From Emergomyces orientalis (taxonomy: Eukaryota > Ascomycota > Eurotiomycetes > Onygenales > Ajellomycetaceae), in contig MOWL01000072.1 of NCBI GenBank assembly GCA_002110485.1, positions 248,001 to 312,000 of the forward strand: 64,000 nucleotides of DNA, given 5' to 3'. Both the position numbers and the translations under genes were made by a program. The notes below the pieces were generated by a model. It saw nothing but the letters and a program-made list of their open reading frames with translations, had not been told where the DNA came from and searched no databases. Below are positions 13,155-25,627 of this stretch, in pieces (the first letter of the stretch is position 1; every line of letters starts with the position of its first letter).

Positions 13155-14764
13155 CCCATTACTTACAGTCTTTTTATCAGAGGATTGGTTTACGTTCACA
13201 AAGCAGAAACACAAACATTGTCCAAATGCAAAGCAAAAGGATCGTTAAATGCAGTTCATCAAAGGAATCAGACAAAATCACCGCGTGGTAATTGTCATTT
13301 CATTCATTATGAAGCTGTCTCTGGGCTTTAGAATCTGTATATTGGATGGATTGACGTTGAGGCTTACACTCTCAAAAGTTTACCCAAAAAGTTTGCACTG
13401 TTTGCATCACACCGGGTGTTGACAGTTTCTTTTGCTATTTAACAATTCATATAGTTATATATAAAACGCCCATTTGCCACTACTGCGCCTCGAAATCCCT
13501 ACTCTAGTCTGCAAAGTCGCATGTTAGAACTTAGGTACTTGTTAACAAGTGTCCAGAGAATCTGAGGAATGAAAAACATGCAATGTCTCGAGGGAATTAA
13601 AAGTGACCCGCCGCGGCCATATCCAATTTGAAAATTTCTCTCTTTTGATTGAAAGGCTACGCTATGTGGCTTCTTCATCATATGCTTCTTCTTTTCAAAT
13701 TGGTTCATTTCTCTATCTCCATTCAGCACTTTTACCTATGGTGATATTGAAAGGTTTAGAGCAGAGCATTCGTATTCTTTCAGACTGGCAGCTAGGATCA
13801 CCCGATGAACACTCTTAGAAACCCAAAGCTGATTCTCAAACCCTTGATACAGAAGATGTAAGCCAGAATTGACAGTGGTGATAGTTTGTCATTCTCACTG
13901 TGGTTGCCATCGGGTTGGCCTGGCTTTTTGGTGACAGTGCCGCCTCCGCAGCCCCACCACCTTTTCAGTTTTTTGTGTTTGGCTTGAATTACAGGTGTTA
14001 ATGTGAGAGCGATGGCTCTCTATCTTGTTGGACAAGCTCACTATCCAGTATGGCTCCCGGAAGGCAAGTATTTTTTGTCTCAGTAGCTTACTGGTTAGTG
14101 CTCTAGTGCGCTCATACTCAAATTCTCCTCATTGAAGAAATTTCTCTGGTTCTTACCATACGTGCCCTTGCGCATATAAAAATTATGACCAGCAGGCCTA
14201 CTACGCTGTATCCAGATCTTGGGACGCAGTCTCATAGTTCACCAACACGTTCTTGATCCCATGCAAAAAACTACGTAATATATTCCGCAAAAGCGTGGCC
14301 AGAGCCCAAGAGGGGTTGGCTAACAGAGCAATCTGCCCATACGGGGATGTATGTACAGTACAACAGAAGCGGTTTCTTTAGTGAGCTCACAAAAGAAGTT
14401 TATGCTAGCACGTGCTTGACTCTTGAGGGTGGGATGTCAACTATTGCCAAATGGCATAAGTTCGCCAAGTACTTGGTTAACGCATGCACGGATGAGGAAC
14501 AGGCGGTGGTGTGGAAATAACAGAAAGTAGGTAAGTTCCCTCTTTGTTGTTAAGGGGCATATGATGAAATACCAACGAATTACTGATCTCTAAATACATG
14601 ATACCAGGAAAGGGACACACCGATGGCAGAGATTGAAAGCAACAAACATAATTGAAACTATCAAAAAGACACCCGGAGGTTCAAAAGCCAGTAAACACTG
14701 ACAACAGGTTCTCATCAAACCAATCCCCCTAGCTGATCTGTCCGGGAAGCACAGAACAACGAGC
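13155..14764. other. intergenic, Med5 upstream region
   Basis: This region holds the Med5 promoter and the 3' flank of the secreted-protein gene. A potential splice donor (GTAAGT on the minus strand) lies a few bases before the Med5 ATG, so an upstream non-coding exon is possible. No other gene was recognised. Confidence 0.4.
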
Positions 14765-15169
14765 TTAGTTACACTTATCTTTTCCCGGCCTGTTCTGCGA
14801 GCGATATTTGTTCTTGCAACATTCATAGAATTTGTTACACCTCTCTCCCGAGCCTTTCAGCCCGTAACATCGACGATCGCTCCGCATACTTCCATTGACC
14901 TCATCACAGCAGCCTGCGCTGGCTGCGCCCCAGAACGCCTCCGACGCGGGCTTGTAACACCATGAACCACTTTCCCCGGCGCGTGCACGCACCTCCACGA
15001 ATTCATCGGCCAAAGTTGTTGACGAGGATTGTTGTATTTGGCATTCATCGGCCCAATTGCCCTGCGGGCAAAGCGGTTCAGCAGAAATTGAGACGCTCCC
15101 CTCACTCCTCACCCCAAAGGATACTGCGTATATGATAGGGACGGCAAAGAATAAGGTAAAGGCTCTCAT
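14765..15169 (-). CDS. small secreted cysteine-rich protein, function unknown
   Basis: A single-exon ATG-to-TAA frame of 134 aa. Residues 1-19 are a clear signal peptide (MRAFTLFFAV core followed by small residues). The mature chain has ten cysteines at 34, 43, 71, 87, 88, 101, 111, 117, 118 and 133, including two CC pairs, and a basic C-terminus. An even cysteine number, short length and a signal peptide fit a disulphide-stabilised extracellular protein of the kind often listed as candidate effectors or surface proteins. I recognise no family and claim no activity. The gene stands alone between long gene-free stretches. A few CpG dinucleotides and normal composition argue against it being a transposon relic. 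Confidence 0.65.
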   Translation of the reverse strand: MRAFTLFFAVPIIYAVSFGVRSEGSVSISAEPLCPQGNWADECQIQQSSSTTLADEFVEVRARAGESGSWCYKPASEAFWGAASAGCCDEVNGSMRSDRRCYGLKGSGERCNKFYECCKNKYRSQNRPGKDKCN

Positions 15170-18100
15170 ATTTGTTCAGTTTTGCTGTAGAAATGCCATG
15201 TGAGTATGAGTTCTTCTCTGATTAGACCTTTTCCGAATACCTACCTACCATTGATGACTCTTGAGCGTAATGACCTGGGGCTATCAAAAAACAAAGTTGT
15301 GTGGGTAGATTCGGACAGGTGGACGAACAAGAATATGACTGATGCACTGATAGCAATTTTGAATTCTGCTGTTAATTTTCGTTGATGAAGTCGAGATGAA
15401 CTTATCAAAAGAAGAGAAGGACGAGCCCTTTATATATTGTTTTATATCACTGAAACTACTCTCACCATTTCAGCACGTGTTTTCTACTTTAGAACATTGA
15501 ACGGATATTCTCGCTGTGCTACCTCAAGTTTTCCAAAATTATCTTGTCCTTCAAACTGCTACGGCCTTGCTTCAAAGTTGATCACAAACCAGACCCCAAC
15601 TAACTCAGATGTATTAGAACCTTGCATTTATCGTGCATTTATCATGTCACAGTTACCTGACTGGTCAATCGGATTAGATCGGCAGAAGAGGCCGAGAACG
15701 CTCAACTTCACAAAGGTAGCACAGTGACCTTCAGCTCTTAATTCAATTTCTTCGTATACGGATATGCCGCTCTCAATATCACCTCTGCAGTATTTCAGCA
15801 AGCAGCCCCCCCCATGCCAAGCCAGCTGGGGTTCATGCGGCTGACAGGGTTAACTTAAACCTAACAAAGGTTATTTCAGTTACCTCCATGTTTTCAGTGT
15901 TTTATTTTATCTTCTTATTCTTCGGGTATTATGGCTGACTTGTAGACCTCGAAACTTGAACCCTTCAAATTAGAAGAGGAGGCTTCTTCTGACTGTTGGT
16001 TCTCAAAGAAAATAGCGTTGGATCTGATACTTATAGTTGCTGTACAACAAACAATGAACGGAAGCTTCTGCGCCTGGTTTGTCTCTGAGGTTTGTTTGTT
16101 TCAAGTTTACCTTGCGGCAAACAGGTTAAGCGAAAGAAACTAAAGAATCCTCTTTGGGCACTCAGGCCTTCAAGAATGTGTGGACATGTACTCCGTACGT
16201 CCCGACTCTGCATGATTTTCAGATAATTTTTTATGCCGCAGTGAATCCTTGATCCTCCCAACAGCGGGGGCTAAGTGGGCCCTGCCGATTAGTTTAAACC
16301 TAAAAGTGCAGAAGCCTATGTACAGGTAAGTTAACATGACAACTGACTTGCCTTTCCACCTCCTTGTTCGGTATCCCACTACCCCATGCCCTTTCAACCC
16401 ACTACATGCATGCTAACTCCATGCTTTAACAAGCAGTGGTCTTCGATAGTGAAAGGTACCTATTGATCGGCAGACTCCGGATTTTAACACTGGTGAACAC
16501 CGGGAACTCGCCCATCTTCGCCTGCTCCTCCATTGTTATTCCGCTGATTTTTGCAATTCTGGCGAACTTTTTCTATTTGGAGCTCCACGCTATATATGTG
16601 TACTAATTGCAAACCTTAATGAAATGTGTAGTCGAATAGCAATTAAGCGCCTTCTCTTCCATTTGCCTAGAAAACTCTCCATTCGCCTAGGTAGGTCTAC
16701 GAAAACGAATGGGGCGGGAGGTACCTTCAAGCAAAGGGCGAGGAGCATAAACGAGGCGGAGCACGTCACAGTTTTCGTCAGGTCCTATCTTCTCCCCGAC
16801 TTTACCATCTTTGCTTTGCCAGCATTCCCTAGATCAAAGGAATATGAAGTTTCCGGTCCGCGTCTTCGGTTATCTGTGTTTCTTTCTGATAAACAACCAC
16901 AGGAACTCTACATTCTTCGTCTGTCTCGATTCACTTAAGGGAGATTTCAACGTGCATTCTCCATAATCTTGTGAACCGAATGGAGGAAAATTTTTCTTCA
17001 ATCCTTCACACCTCCGCCTTCCCTGCCCACGGTCCGGATCCCCACTCCATGTATAAGAATAGACATAGCCCAAACAGGTTCTCGAACAGGTTTGCGGAGG
17101 CCCGGAGCCGGGGTCGAGAAGGTGAGCTAGATAATTTTTATATGTAGACGAATTGTACCACATCCCGAATCGAGCCAAAAAATTTCCGCCGGTTCTTCCA
17201 TTTCATTAGTTCTCTAAGCAAAGGAATCGGCTTCGACCTTTACATTAGTTTCATCCCCAAAAACTCGGTGTTTATAGTTCATCGAAACACTGCTGAAATT
17301 ACAATATCTTATTACCCTGCTCCTGAATCCGAAGGAAAAAACCAACGAATGACGGACGCATGTAAAAGCAACGAGACAATTGGACTCAAGAAAAAATTGC
17401 CCAGCTGCACCCTTTTCTTTAATTGAAGGGTGGGTTGCACCACATAATAATTTTTAACAAACCTAGTTGTTTTTCTACATATGGGTTAAAAGAAGGATGA
17501 TACTTCCATTATACATATGGTTATGTGCGTAAATCAAAGATATACCTAGGTAGTTGACAACATTAAGCTTTCCAACGGACTATATTAATGTTTTTTAACA
17601 GTAATTCTAAAATTAAGTGAACGTTTAAAGCGAACGGGAATGGAAAGTTAACCTAGGCGTGGGCATTGGTTCTCTACGACGCCTAAGAAATTTGGCACTG
17701 GCAGTTTTGGAAACTTCAAAATAAAAAATAAAAAATAGCTCAATACTGAATAAAATCTTCAAAAAGAGATAAGCGTTCTCAAAAGATATATTATTCACTT
17801 TTCCCCTCATAACATAGATTTGGTTCCACGGTCGTACAGTGGCAATGCGGTCGATATCTGAGAACTCAAGCTGGGATATCCAGGTATATTGCTTGGTGTT
17901 TTGGCACCCACAATTCATGATTTCAAACGATGCATTACAGTTACCACTCTGACCACTCCAAACCTCACACACATCGTCGATTTTATAGAGATTTGCCCTA
18001 GACATGTCATAGATCGCCCCCCCTCCCACTCTCGTAGTGTCTTCGTGCCGCCTCTCTTCGCATCTCGGTTTCTTCGGGAAACACGTACCATTTGTTGGAT

Positions 18101-18943
18101 ACGTGGGGAAGATAGAGACTGGGAATTGAGCCATTTCAAAGATGGGTCAAACCACGTGCAGCTACCACCGTGGGGTTCGGAATAATGGAGGTTTTTTCCC
18201 AGGACACATTCGCGTTTCTCTTTTCCTTGCCCACCGTCGTTTGGCCCCTTATGATTTTATTTCTTGGAAATTTCGGTGTTCAAGTGACGTAGAGGTGTTG
18301 GTGTATAAAATTCACCTCCGTTGACTTTACCAGGGACTCCATTGAATTCCGTAAGTTAGCCAGAAAAGTTTAAAAACATGTGGTATCAAAAGCAGAAAAG
18401 AATACTAGAATAAAAGTCGCTCTCCTCCACATTCGACCCGTAATGGGTTAGTCCTATCAGTAATGAATAGCTAAATGCGTGTTAGGACGAAATCCGAATG
18501 CTATCGAGTGTGAATCTTTTCGAAGAGTAAAATTACTCAATCCATACAACTGAAATGATCTGGCTGTCCTGAGCGGGCATTAAATATGAAATGCCAAACC
18601 AACGCCGAGCAATGGAATATGAACAGATGGCCGATACGACGTACCGAGGACACAGTGGATTTCTGAGACAGATGAGAAATTTTTTGGAATAAGGGACAGA
18701 ATAATTGAAAATGGTTGGCGTCTCCACTTCATGGTCCTCGGCATTACATATGCCATAGTAAAGTATGGCAAATGTTGATAAAGTTTATTGGCATACATAT
18801 GAAATGAGGAACATAAAAACTCTTCTAAACAGTAAATCAAAGCGTCATGAGCATGCTGAAGCATAATAAAACCCCGTGAATAGAACCAAAAAGTCATGAT
18901 AGACGAAATAAGAAACACAAATGTATAGAACAAATGAAAAGCA
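15170..18943. other. gene-poor stretch with one doubtful ORF
   Basis: No recognisable gene. The best candidate is an ATG-started minus-strand frame at 17625-18134 (169 aa, six cysteines in the N-terminal two thirds, hydrophobic stretch near residue 130). It has no known domain and overlaps a similar-length frame on the other strand, so it may be chance. Other short frames (15437-15727 +, 16624-16938 +) show no motif. Confidence 0.4.
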
Positions 18944-19666
18944 TTAGGATCTCGCGCTTCTCGCTCGAGAGTGTACTGAAGAGCCGTTCAAGATATCCGG
19001 AGCTCGAGGCCCAACCATCCAGTCCTCCATCGCGAGCCACTCGCTCCAGCTCTTCTCTGCAGCCTCGATCTCCGCGTCCGCTGATCCTTGTAATGGTCGC
19101 AAAAATGGGATTGTTTCCAAAGGTGGCATATCATAATCTTGTTTTACTGACGCCCACCCGCCGCTTTTCGCGGCGAAGAGGTAGTTGCGTCGCTCTTGTT
19201 CGTGCAGATGGCCGACACCAGCAACCCAATCATCACCAAAAAACCCATGCAGAACCCCTGGGAAATCCATACCAGTCGCTACCAGGCGTCGAATATAAGG
19301 GATGAGGGAGACAGCGGGAGGCCCGTGCGGCTGGTTGAGAGAGGGAGGTGTCGGTTTTGAGCTTATAGGAGTAACGTTCGTAGATGAATTGAAAATTGGA
19401 TTTGGATGTCTCTGGAAAGGAAGGTGAATATTAAGGAAGGATGACAGCGCCTGAACGGGGTTACTATATTGAGCGTGATCGAGGAAATAGCGCTGGCAGC
19501 TTTGGTAATGCGGATACCATTCAAATATGTCGAATTGAGGATCGTCGGCGCGGTGGGAGGCCTCTGACAGGCCCGCCATAGTGGCAGGGTCAAAATGTGC
19601 TCGCGCATCACTACTCATATTTTCCCTGAGGTTTGGAAACTGTGTTGCGATTGGCCTGGAGAGCAT
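18944..19666 (-). CDS. conserved fungal protein of unknown function
   Basis: A single-exon frame of 240 aa from ATG 19666 to TAA 18944; a second in-frame Met (residue 17) could be the true start. The sequence has the look of a conserved globular protein. There is an aromatic FEWYPHYQSCQRYFLDHAQ segment near residue 48, a Pro-rich linker near 90-120, then SLIPYIRRLVATGMDFPG and HEQERRNYLFAAKSGGW blocks. Near the end is a Trp-rich KSWSEWLAMEDWMVGPR block. I recall similar proteins in eurotiomycete genomes annotated only as hypothetical, and no catalytic motif is visible. There is no signal peptide or membrane segment, so it is probably intracellular. Neighbours give no clue, since it is bounded by gene-poor DNA on both sides. 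Confidence 0.7.
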   Translation of the reverse strand: MLSRPIATQFPNLRENMSSDARAHFDPATMAGLSEASHRADDPQFDIFEWYPHYQSCQRYFLDHAQYSNPVQALSSFLNIHLPFQRHPNPIFNSSTNVTPISSKPTPPSLNQPHGPPAVSLIPYIRRLVATGMDFPGVLHGFFGDDWVAGVGHLHEQERRNYLFAAKSGGWASVKQDYDMPPLETIPFLRPLQGSADAEIEAAEKSWSEWLAMEDWMVGPRAPDILNGSSVHSRARSARS

Positions 19667-22600
19667 GATTTTTAGCTTTGGATCTTATTTCCTAACATAT
19701 TTTCATAGATTGCAGGGGATGATGAAGACAAGTATGACATTTGATACCTCTGAGTGTGCTTTTTGCTAAAAATAGATCGGTGTATTCTAAAAGGTGATGA
19801 GGAGGTCGAACTCAAGAATTTTTTGATTAAGCTAGAATCCCTCCTGCTTGGAGGTTCTCCTAGGGACATTTGTTGGGCGGAATGGTGATGCGCACCAAAG
19901 AAACTGGTGGATGCGGACTTTGCGAAAGGAAACCGATAGATATAAACACAAAGCAGTGAAAAATCAAAAGTTTAGAGAGTTCAAAGTGTACTGGGTTCCA
20001 ATGATCGTAGGGATAAACTCGCGCAATTATCCACATTGATCCAAACCAGGCATGAACACTCCTGAAATCTTGGCCAGCAAGGTGGTAACTGGATATTGAA
20101 GTTACAGAGAAAAGAAACTATGTTCCTGGAAGCACTTGTATGGGGTATATAAGTTTAAAGGAACCGTCTCACAGCATCTGGCATCCGCGCTCCTGCAAGT
20201 CAGGCCAGGTACGAAAAGAAAACAATAAATAATAGCGGATGGCAAAACTCAAGGTCCGTCCGCTGCTGGTAGCCTATAAGGTGGAGTGTCCAGTCGCTTT
20301 GGGGTGTCGACTAGCTTGAATCATATCAGATCGCGAGATTCTGGCGAGGGGGGTTGGTAAAAACAAACCTGGTTCGTGGATGTGCAGTGCGATTCAAATG
20401 GCCTTGATAACCATCGTCCTTGGTCGTTCATTCTTTTCTTTTTCCGCTTTGTTTTTTTTTTTTTCTTTCTTTTTATCACTTGCACCAATTTGGAAACATA
20501 ATCAAAAAATAACGTATTCTGGGCAGACAAACCTAAAGTCGCTCATGCCCTGCTGTTGGGCGGCCTTGGAACAACTCGGCCTGTATTTCTGTACTGTACA
20601 ACGTCATTTGGGTCGAATTGATGGCCTGAGAAGGACCGGGGTACTTGAGATTGGTTGTTAATCTACTCCGTAGAGACCCACGGGTTGGTGAAGCACATTA
20701 AGAATAACCTAATAAAAATACCTAGGTAATTTATTCGCCATCGTTGAGCTTCAGCTTCCTTCTCCGTCACTCCATTCACCTGCCTGAAACCCCGCATAAT
20801 TCGCGTCAAATTAAGGCTCGCCGTTGGCCCCAGCTCCCAAATACCAGCCCCTGACAAGCGGTAGCTTCATGATCAGACCGTTCCTGGCCTGGGTTTACAC
20901 AGCAACCTTTTCGTACTCTTTGTTTCGAAACTCTAATGCCCGCTTCCTTTTGAGCTTTAGGCGCCCTCGAGCCTGGGTTGGACGTGTGTGGAACAACCCA
21001 GGTCCGAGGGAGCCGCATAAAAGGGGCGACAATGTTCATCAATTCCCACCTGGCAAATCTGGCAAGTTGACGATGTGAACAAGCGCTGACGGCTGTCGGG
21101 AGATGTGAATCACCTTCTCCACGATCCCCTCATTCTATTTTTGCTTTTTCCTGCCCTTGTCCAGTTATGTATCTATTGCACTGAGAAGCTGAGCTTGCGA
21201 CGGTGTTCGGGGGTGATTAGCTGTCAGCTGTCTTCTGGGGCTCCGAGAGGTTGTTGAAGAACAAAAAGTGCGCCCATGCCAAATTAGGAATCACAGCTGG
21301 GCAACCTTGGGCGTGGTGGAGCCTTGTATTGAAACGGCAATACGCCTGCTCTCCACGCATGGCGACATTTCGGCGCCGCGCTCTCAGGTATCTCAACAGC
21401 ACTACGTGTTTGTGCTTCTTCAAGCTGTGCTATGTGTTAGCATCTCACTTTCATACGCGAAATTTATGTACACCTTCTCTTTTTTTTTTGTTATAAGCAC
21501 AGTTTTGGCTGTTTCCCTCCAGAGCTTCCACTGCGTGAGGCTTGGTTGCCGGTTGGTCGCAGGTAGATTTGCATTAGTTGGAATAATAGCCTTGAAATAA
21601 AAACTCACTTTTAAGGTCGAAAGCCAACAACTGGTCGAGAGTGGACGTAATTGCCAAGGGGCCAAGAAATATGAGAACTGAGTGGAGAAAGTTGGGGCTG
21701 ACTACGATCAATAGATCTGGCGGCTAGTCTGCATTCAAGCCTGATAGTCCACTCCCCTCAGGCGTGTTGACGCATCCTGGTTGGTCAAATAGCGGGATAG
21801 TTCAATTACGCTTTTGATAACTCTCCATTTCGTCTCTGATGGTTTTTCTTAATTCTTGAACGGGCCATGGGCTACTACAAACGCAGTAGCGACTTACTTC
21901 ATGGGTGATGGCAACTGCGCCAGTCTTGGATATGCCCCGCAAACACCCACTGGGGAATATCTGGAGTCGATAGTCAGCCAACCTTGCAATCCAGCAGCAA
22001 GGCGAGACTTTATATGGACGTAATCTGTACGTGAAGATGAGGACATAAAGCATGTCCTGCATACACGATCAAGATGCCTCTATTGGCTAGCGCTATCTCC
22101 GAATTGTTCTGCTGACCTGAATTTTGACACCTGATCTTTGTTTCAGGGGTAGCAGCAAGGCTCATCGATCTTTCAAGTGGGTGCAGATTAAACCTTGCAT
22201 TCAATAAGATGCCCTCGCCGCTTTGGGCCAGCGTCAATGTTTATGAATCAGCCGAATACCTGTGGGGTGATGTGAAATTCCATGCCTGAAAAGCGACAGC
22301 AAGCAATTCTCAAGGTGAATTCTTAAAGTTACGAAACTATGCCTGTTTCTCACGCCACAACCACAATATGAGCTTGTCATTTTAACGCCCCCTTTCCTTT
22401 AGCTCATCTGCTCGAAGTTTACTATGCCACGCAAACGGTATTATTCATGTTTCTGCGCGGGGTAAAAAGCAAAAAAGAGGGGATGAAGGGGACATTACGG
22501 AGTACATTTTTCCATTTTCCAATTGCCGCAAACGCAATAGCGCCAATGCAGAACACAACAGGCTGAAATGGCGCTAACTAACTGTTAAACTCGCCAAACT

Positions 22601-25600
22601 CGCCGTTAGCTGTCAATCAGGTCATAAACTATTGAATGTCATTGTTATGCCACATTATTATTACTAGGGGCACTAATGCGTGCTGGCAGCTTCGGGCTTG
22701 TCGGTTCCTCTCTCCCTCAGAGTTGTGTCTGATACATGCCAGATACGCAGGCGTACATGTACGCAGGAGCGAAGATGTGAAAAGCGCTCGTTATCCTGAT
22801 TGGCGAATAGTTTAGTCTGTCAAGATATTTTGTGCAGCATCAATACGTATATTCATGCTTAGAATTGATTTTTCTTTTTCAGTCTAGGAAGCGCCTCTCG
22901 GAGTCCACTCTGATATTTCTTTTCGGTCAAGCCACAGTGTCGGCTAGCTGATCCTATGACGTGCCACGCTGTGGCGGTGCCAGGATCCTACGAATAGTGG
23001 AGGGAAAAGGCAAGATATATGGATGTAGTGGGATGTGGGTACCAGGACCTCATTCCATAACTAACCTGTCGACCAACAGTTCGAGCTCCTGAAGGGTGGA
23101 ACATGAACTGAGACCGGAAATAAATTTCTAATGTAGCCGCCGGATGGGTAATATCAAGGTCAGGGTCCCGAACTTGAGTATCCAGTCGCCCCCTCGCGGT
23201 CGAACGAAAATATCCATACAGAGTATTATCAGTTCTTAAAATTGTTCAGAAGTTCAAGGGTCAGTTATCTGAGCAGGGATATTTGGGTCGATCGATCGGA
23301 TCACTAAGCAATTCCGGGGAGGAAGTGGATGTTCACTGCATGGACAGATAAACCCCACCATGAAACTCATGCCAGAATTCAGCGGAGTTTACTTCCTATT
23401 CTCATATCCCCGAGTTTTTGAAGTTGATCCCTTTCAGCTCAATCATTGAGCATTGTCGTGCGGCTGAACAGGTTAAATGTTAGTTATTTCTGTTCATATC
23501 TCAGAGGCTCGCCCCAAACGTAGTGTATTTGCCACAAGAGAAAACGGAGTATTCACTCAGAAGTAGGAAAAATCTGTAAATCATATCCATACATTAAGTC
23601 CGGAGTTATGGTGTCAAACGTGGACAAATAAATTTCCAGGAGACAACAATGCGCCACAGTGTGGCTGTGATTTCCCAAGCGCACACCATCTTCTTGCGGA
23701 GAAGCTTGTCTAGAATAGGTTTTGCTCAGTACATCTCTCCGGAAATCCCGGCCTCTTTGGAGAGCCTGCAACGTCCTGCTCGAGAACCTTTACGAGGTGG
23801 AGCTCAGCCCCTGAAACAATTGAAACAAGAGCCAGAATACGGCTTTGCCACTCCCAGAGCGCACAACCCGGTACCTTTTGGCCTTTTGAAACCAGGGCGT
23901 GCACATGTGTTAGCTGTTGTTTGATCATGAGCAGTCAGTGGCTGCTACTATTTGAGGCTTGCGTTACACGCTCCGGGTGCACCAAGCTTCTCAGCAAGCC
24001 TCACAATCAAGGATTGAATTTCCTGATCTTCCAACATAAACTCGCAGAGCCAGGTTCAAACCTGACCTAGCCGATCAGTTTGCCAACTTCGCACCTGATA
24101 TATCCGTTCCTGGAGTTTAGGGTTAGAGAAATGTTTTAGCATCGGAGTCGCCAAAAATCTCCACCTAACGCATAATCACCCCAATACCAAAGACATGGCT
24201 CGTCCTTGTAAGGTGGATTACACGAGTGGCAAAGGGGTGTCTCCAAATCATACCCCCAAACTGTCAACCATTAATGATTGTGATTTTACCAGCGTCTTTT
24301 TTTTGCTTGTTCCCATGTTCTCATTATCTGTTGCTGATTCTCCCCGCTGTCAATGTCTATATTTCAACCGTGCCACTGAGCACGCAACCGATTTGACAAT
24401 CATGAAGTTGCTATTATCTTTGTCCTTCTGCCATTGGTTGGATTACCTGGGAGTTTGATTAACTGTCCATTGTCCAGTCACCAATGAAGGCTGTCTGCTG
24501 GGGGATACTCGCCCAATGTTTTCAGACTCACGTTGTGTTTGAAACTTGTATGAGGGGCTGAATCTGTGCGGAACAAAACCCGCAGGGAGCAAAAGATTAA
24601 GACCAAAATTGAGTGCCAAACGTCTAGGACCGACTTGAGCCTGGGCCGTTTAATCTCCGCACATAAAATAGTGGATTCGACACTGTACAGATGTATGTTA
24701 AAGAAGTGGCAGATTGTCTCACCAGCCCACGCCCACCTCTTCAGCGCAGAAAACTGTTCACGTAACCAAAAGTCCTTCAAATAAAGCCCGCGGCAAGGGC
24801 GTCGATCGAAATACCTATCCACGAGCTGCAGGTATGATGGAGGTTTTGGAATGAACCTGTATCGTATCCGAAAGGCAAAATGGAGGAAACGATTATATAT
24901 GAGGCAGAAGAACGAGTGATAAAGATATAAAGGTTATGTATGGATTAGAAGCACGGGGTTTTATCCATGTAGGATTCCCACTGATGTGCAATAGCATCTG
25001 ACACCAGGTGCACATTCGCATAGGACATGGGGCAAGTTAGCAGGAGTATTCATTGTGACTCCACGTCATTGGTAAGTTATGAATGCCATTATTTCACTGT
25101 TTGAACGAACTTCCCTCATTTCCGTGGGGGCAGTTTGTGTTAGCTGAGGATTGTTATTCTCCTATTTTGTTTATTTTTGAGAAGAAAAGAATATATGCCA
25201 TTAACCTAACATTCATTCATTAACATCAGCAAGCATCCAAAATCCTAAAAGTAACCGAAACTGCGGGTGTACACGTACATGAAAAGAACATAAACCGCCG
25301 AACAATAAATAGCAAAGCCTCAGGCAAAACCCCAAACTTCCCAAGAAACACACAAGAAAGCGAAAAATCCAAGAAGATATCCAGAATCCAGCCCAGTCAT
25401 TCCACCCAAACATTGCAGTAAGATCTATTAGACAAGCATGACATGACAGATCCCACCCAGAACAGAACCGACAAGAGCAGCGCAGGGGAGACTATGTATA
25501 TAAATGGCACAAAACTCCAAAGGAAACGCAAGGAACCCCGAATACACCGGAAGACCGATACAGGATGTTTATAAGTGACGGAAAACAAAACTCCCTTGGG

Positions 25601-25627
25601 AAAATGAAATCAAAAAGACACCGTTCT
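19667..25627. other. 6-kb gene desert
   Basis: No coding region, RNA gene or transposon motif could be supported on either strand. Frames are short and overlapping, and repeats are limited to small T-rich runs (about 20445-20475). The final few hundred bases (25200-25627) are the expected 3' flank of the glutamate dehydrogenase gene. Confidence 0.45.

Noticed and set aside
17625..18134. 169-codon minus-strand ORF with six cysteines
   Set aside because: No signal peptide or family is seen, and it overlaps a comparable antisense frame; kept only as a note in the spacer entry.
24040..24075. AGGTTCAAACCT resembling a tRNA T-loop
   Set aside because: It is a self-complementary decamer with no cloverleaf partner arms on either strand.
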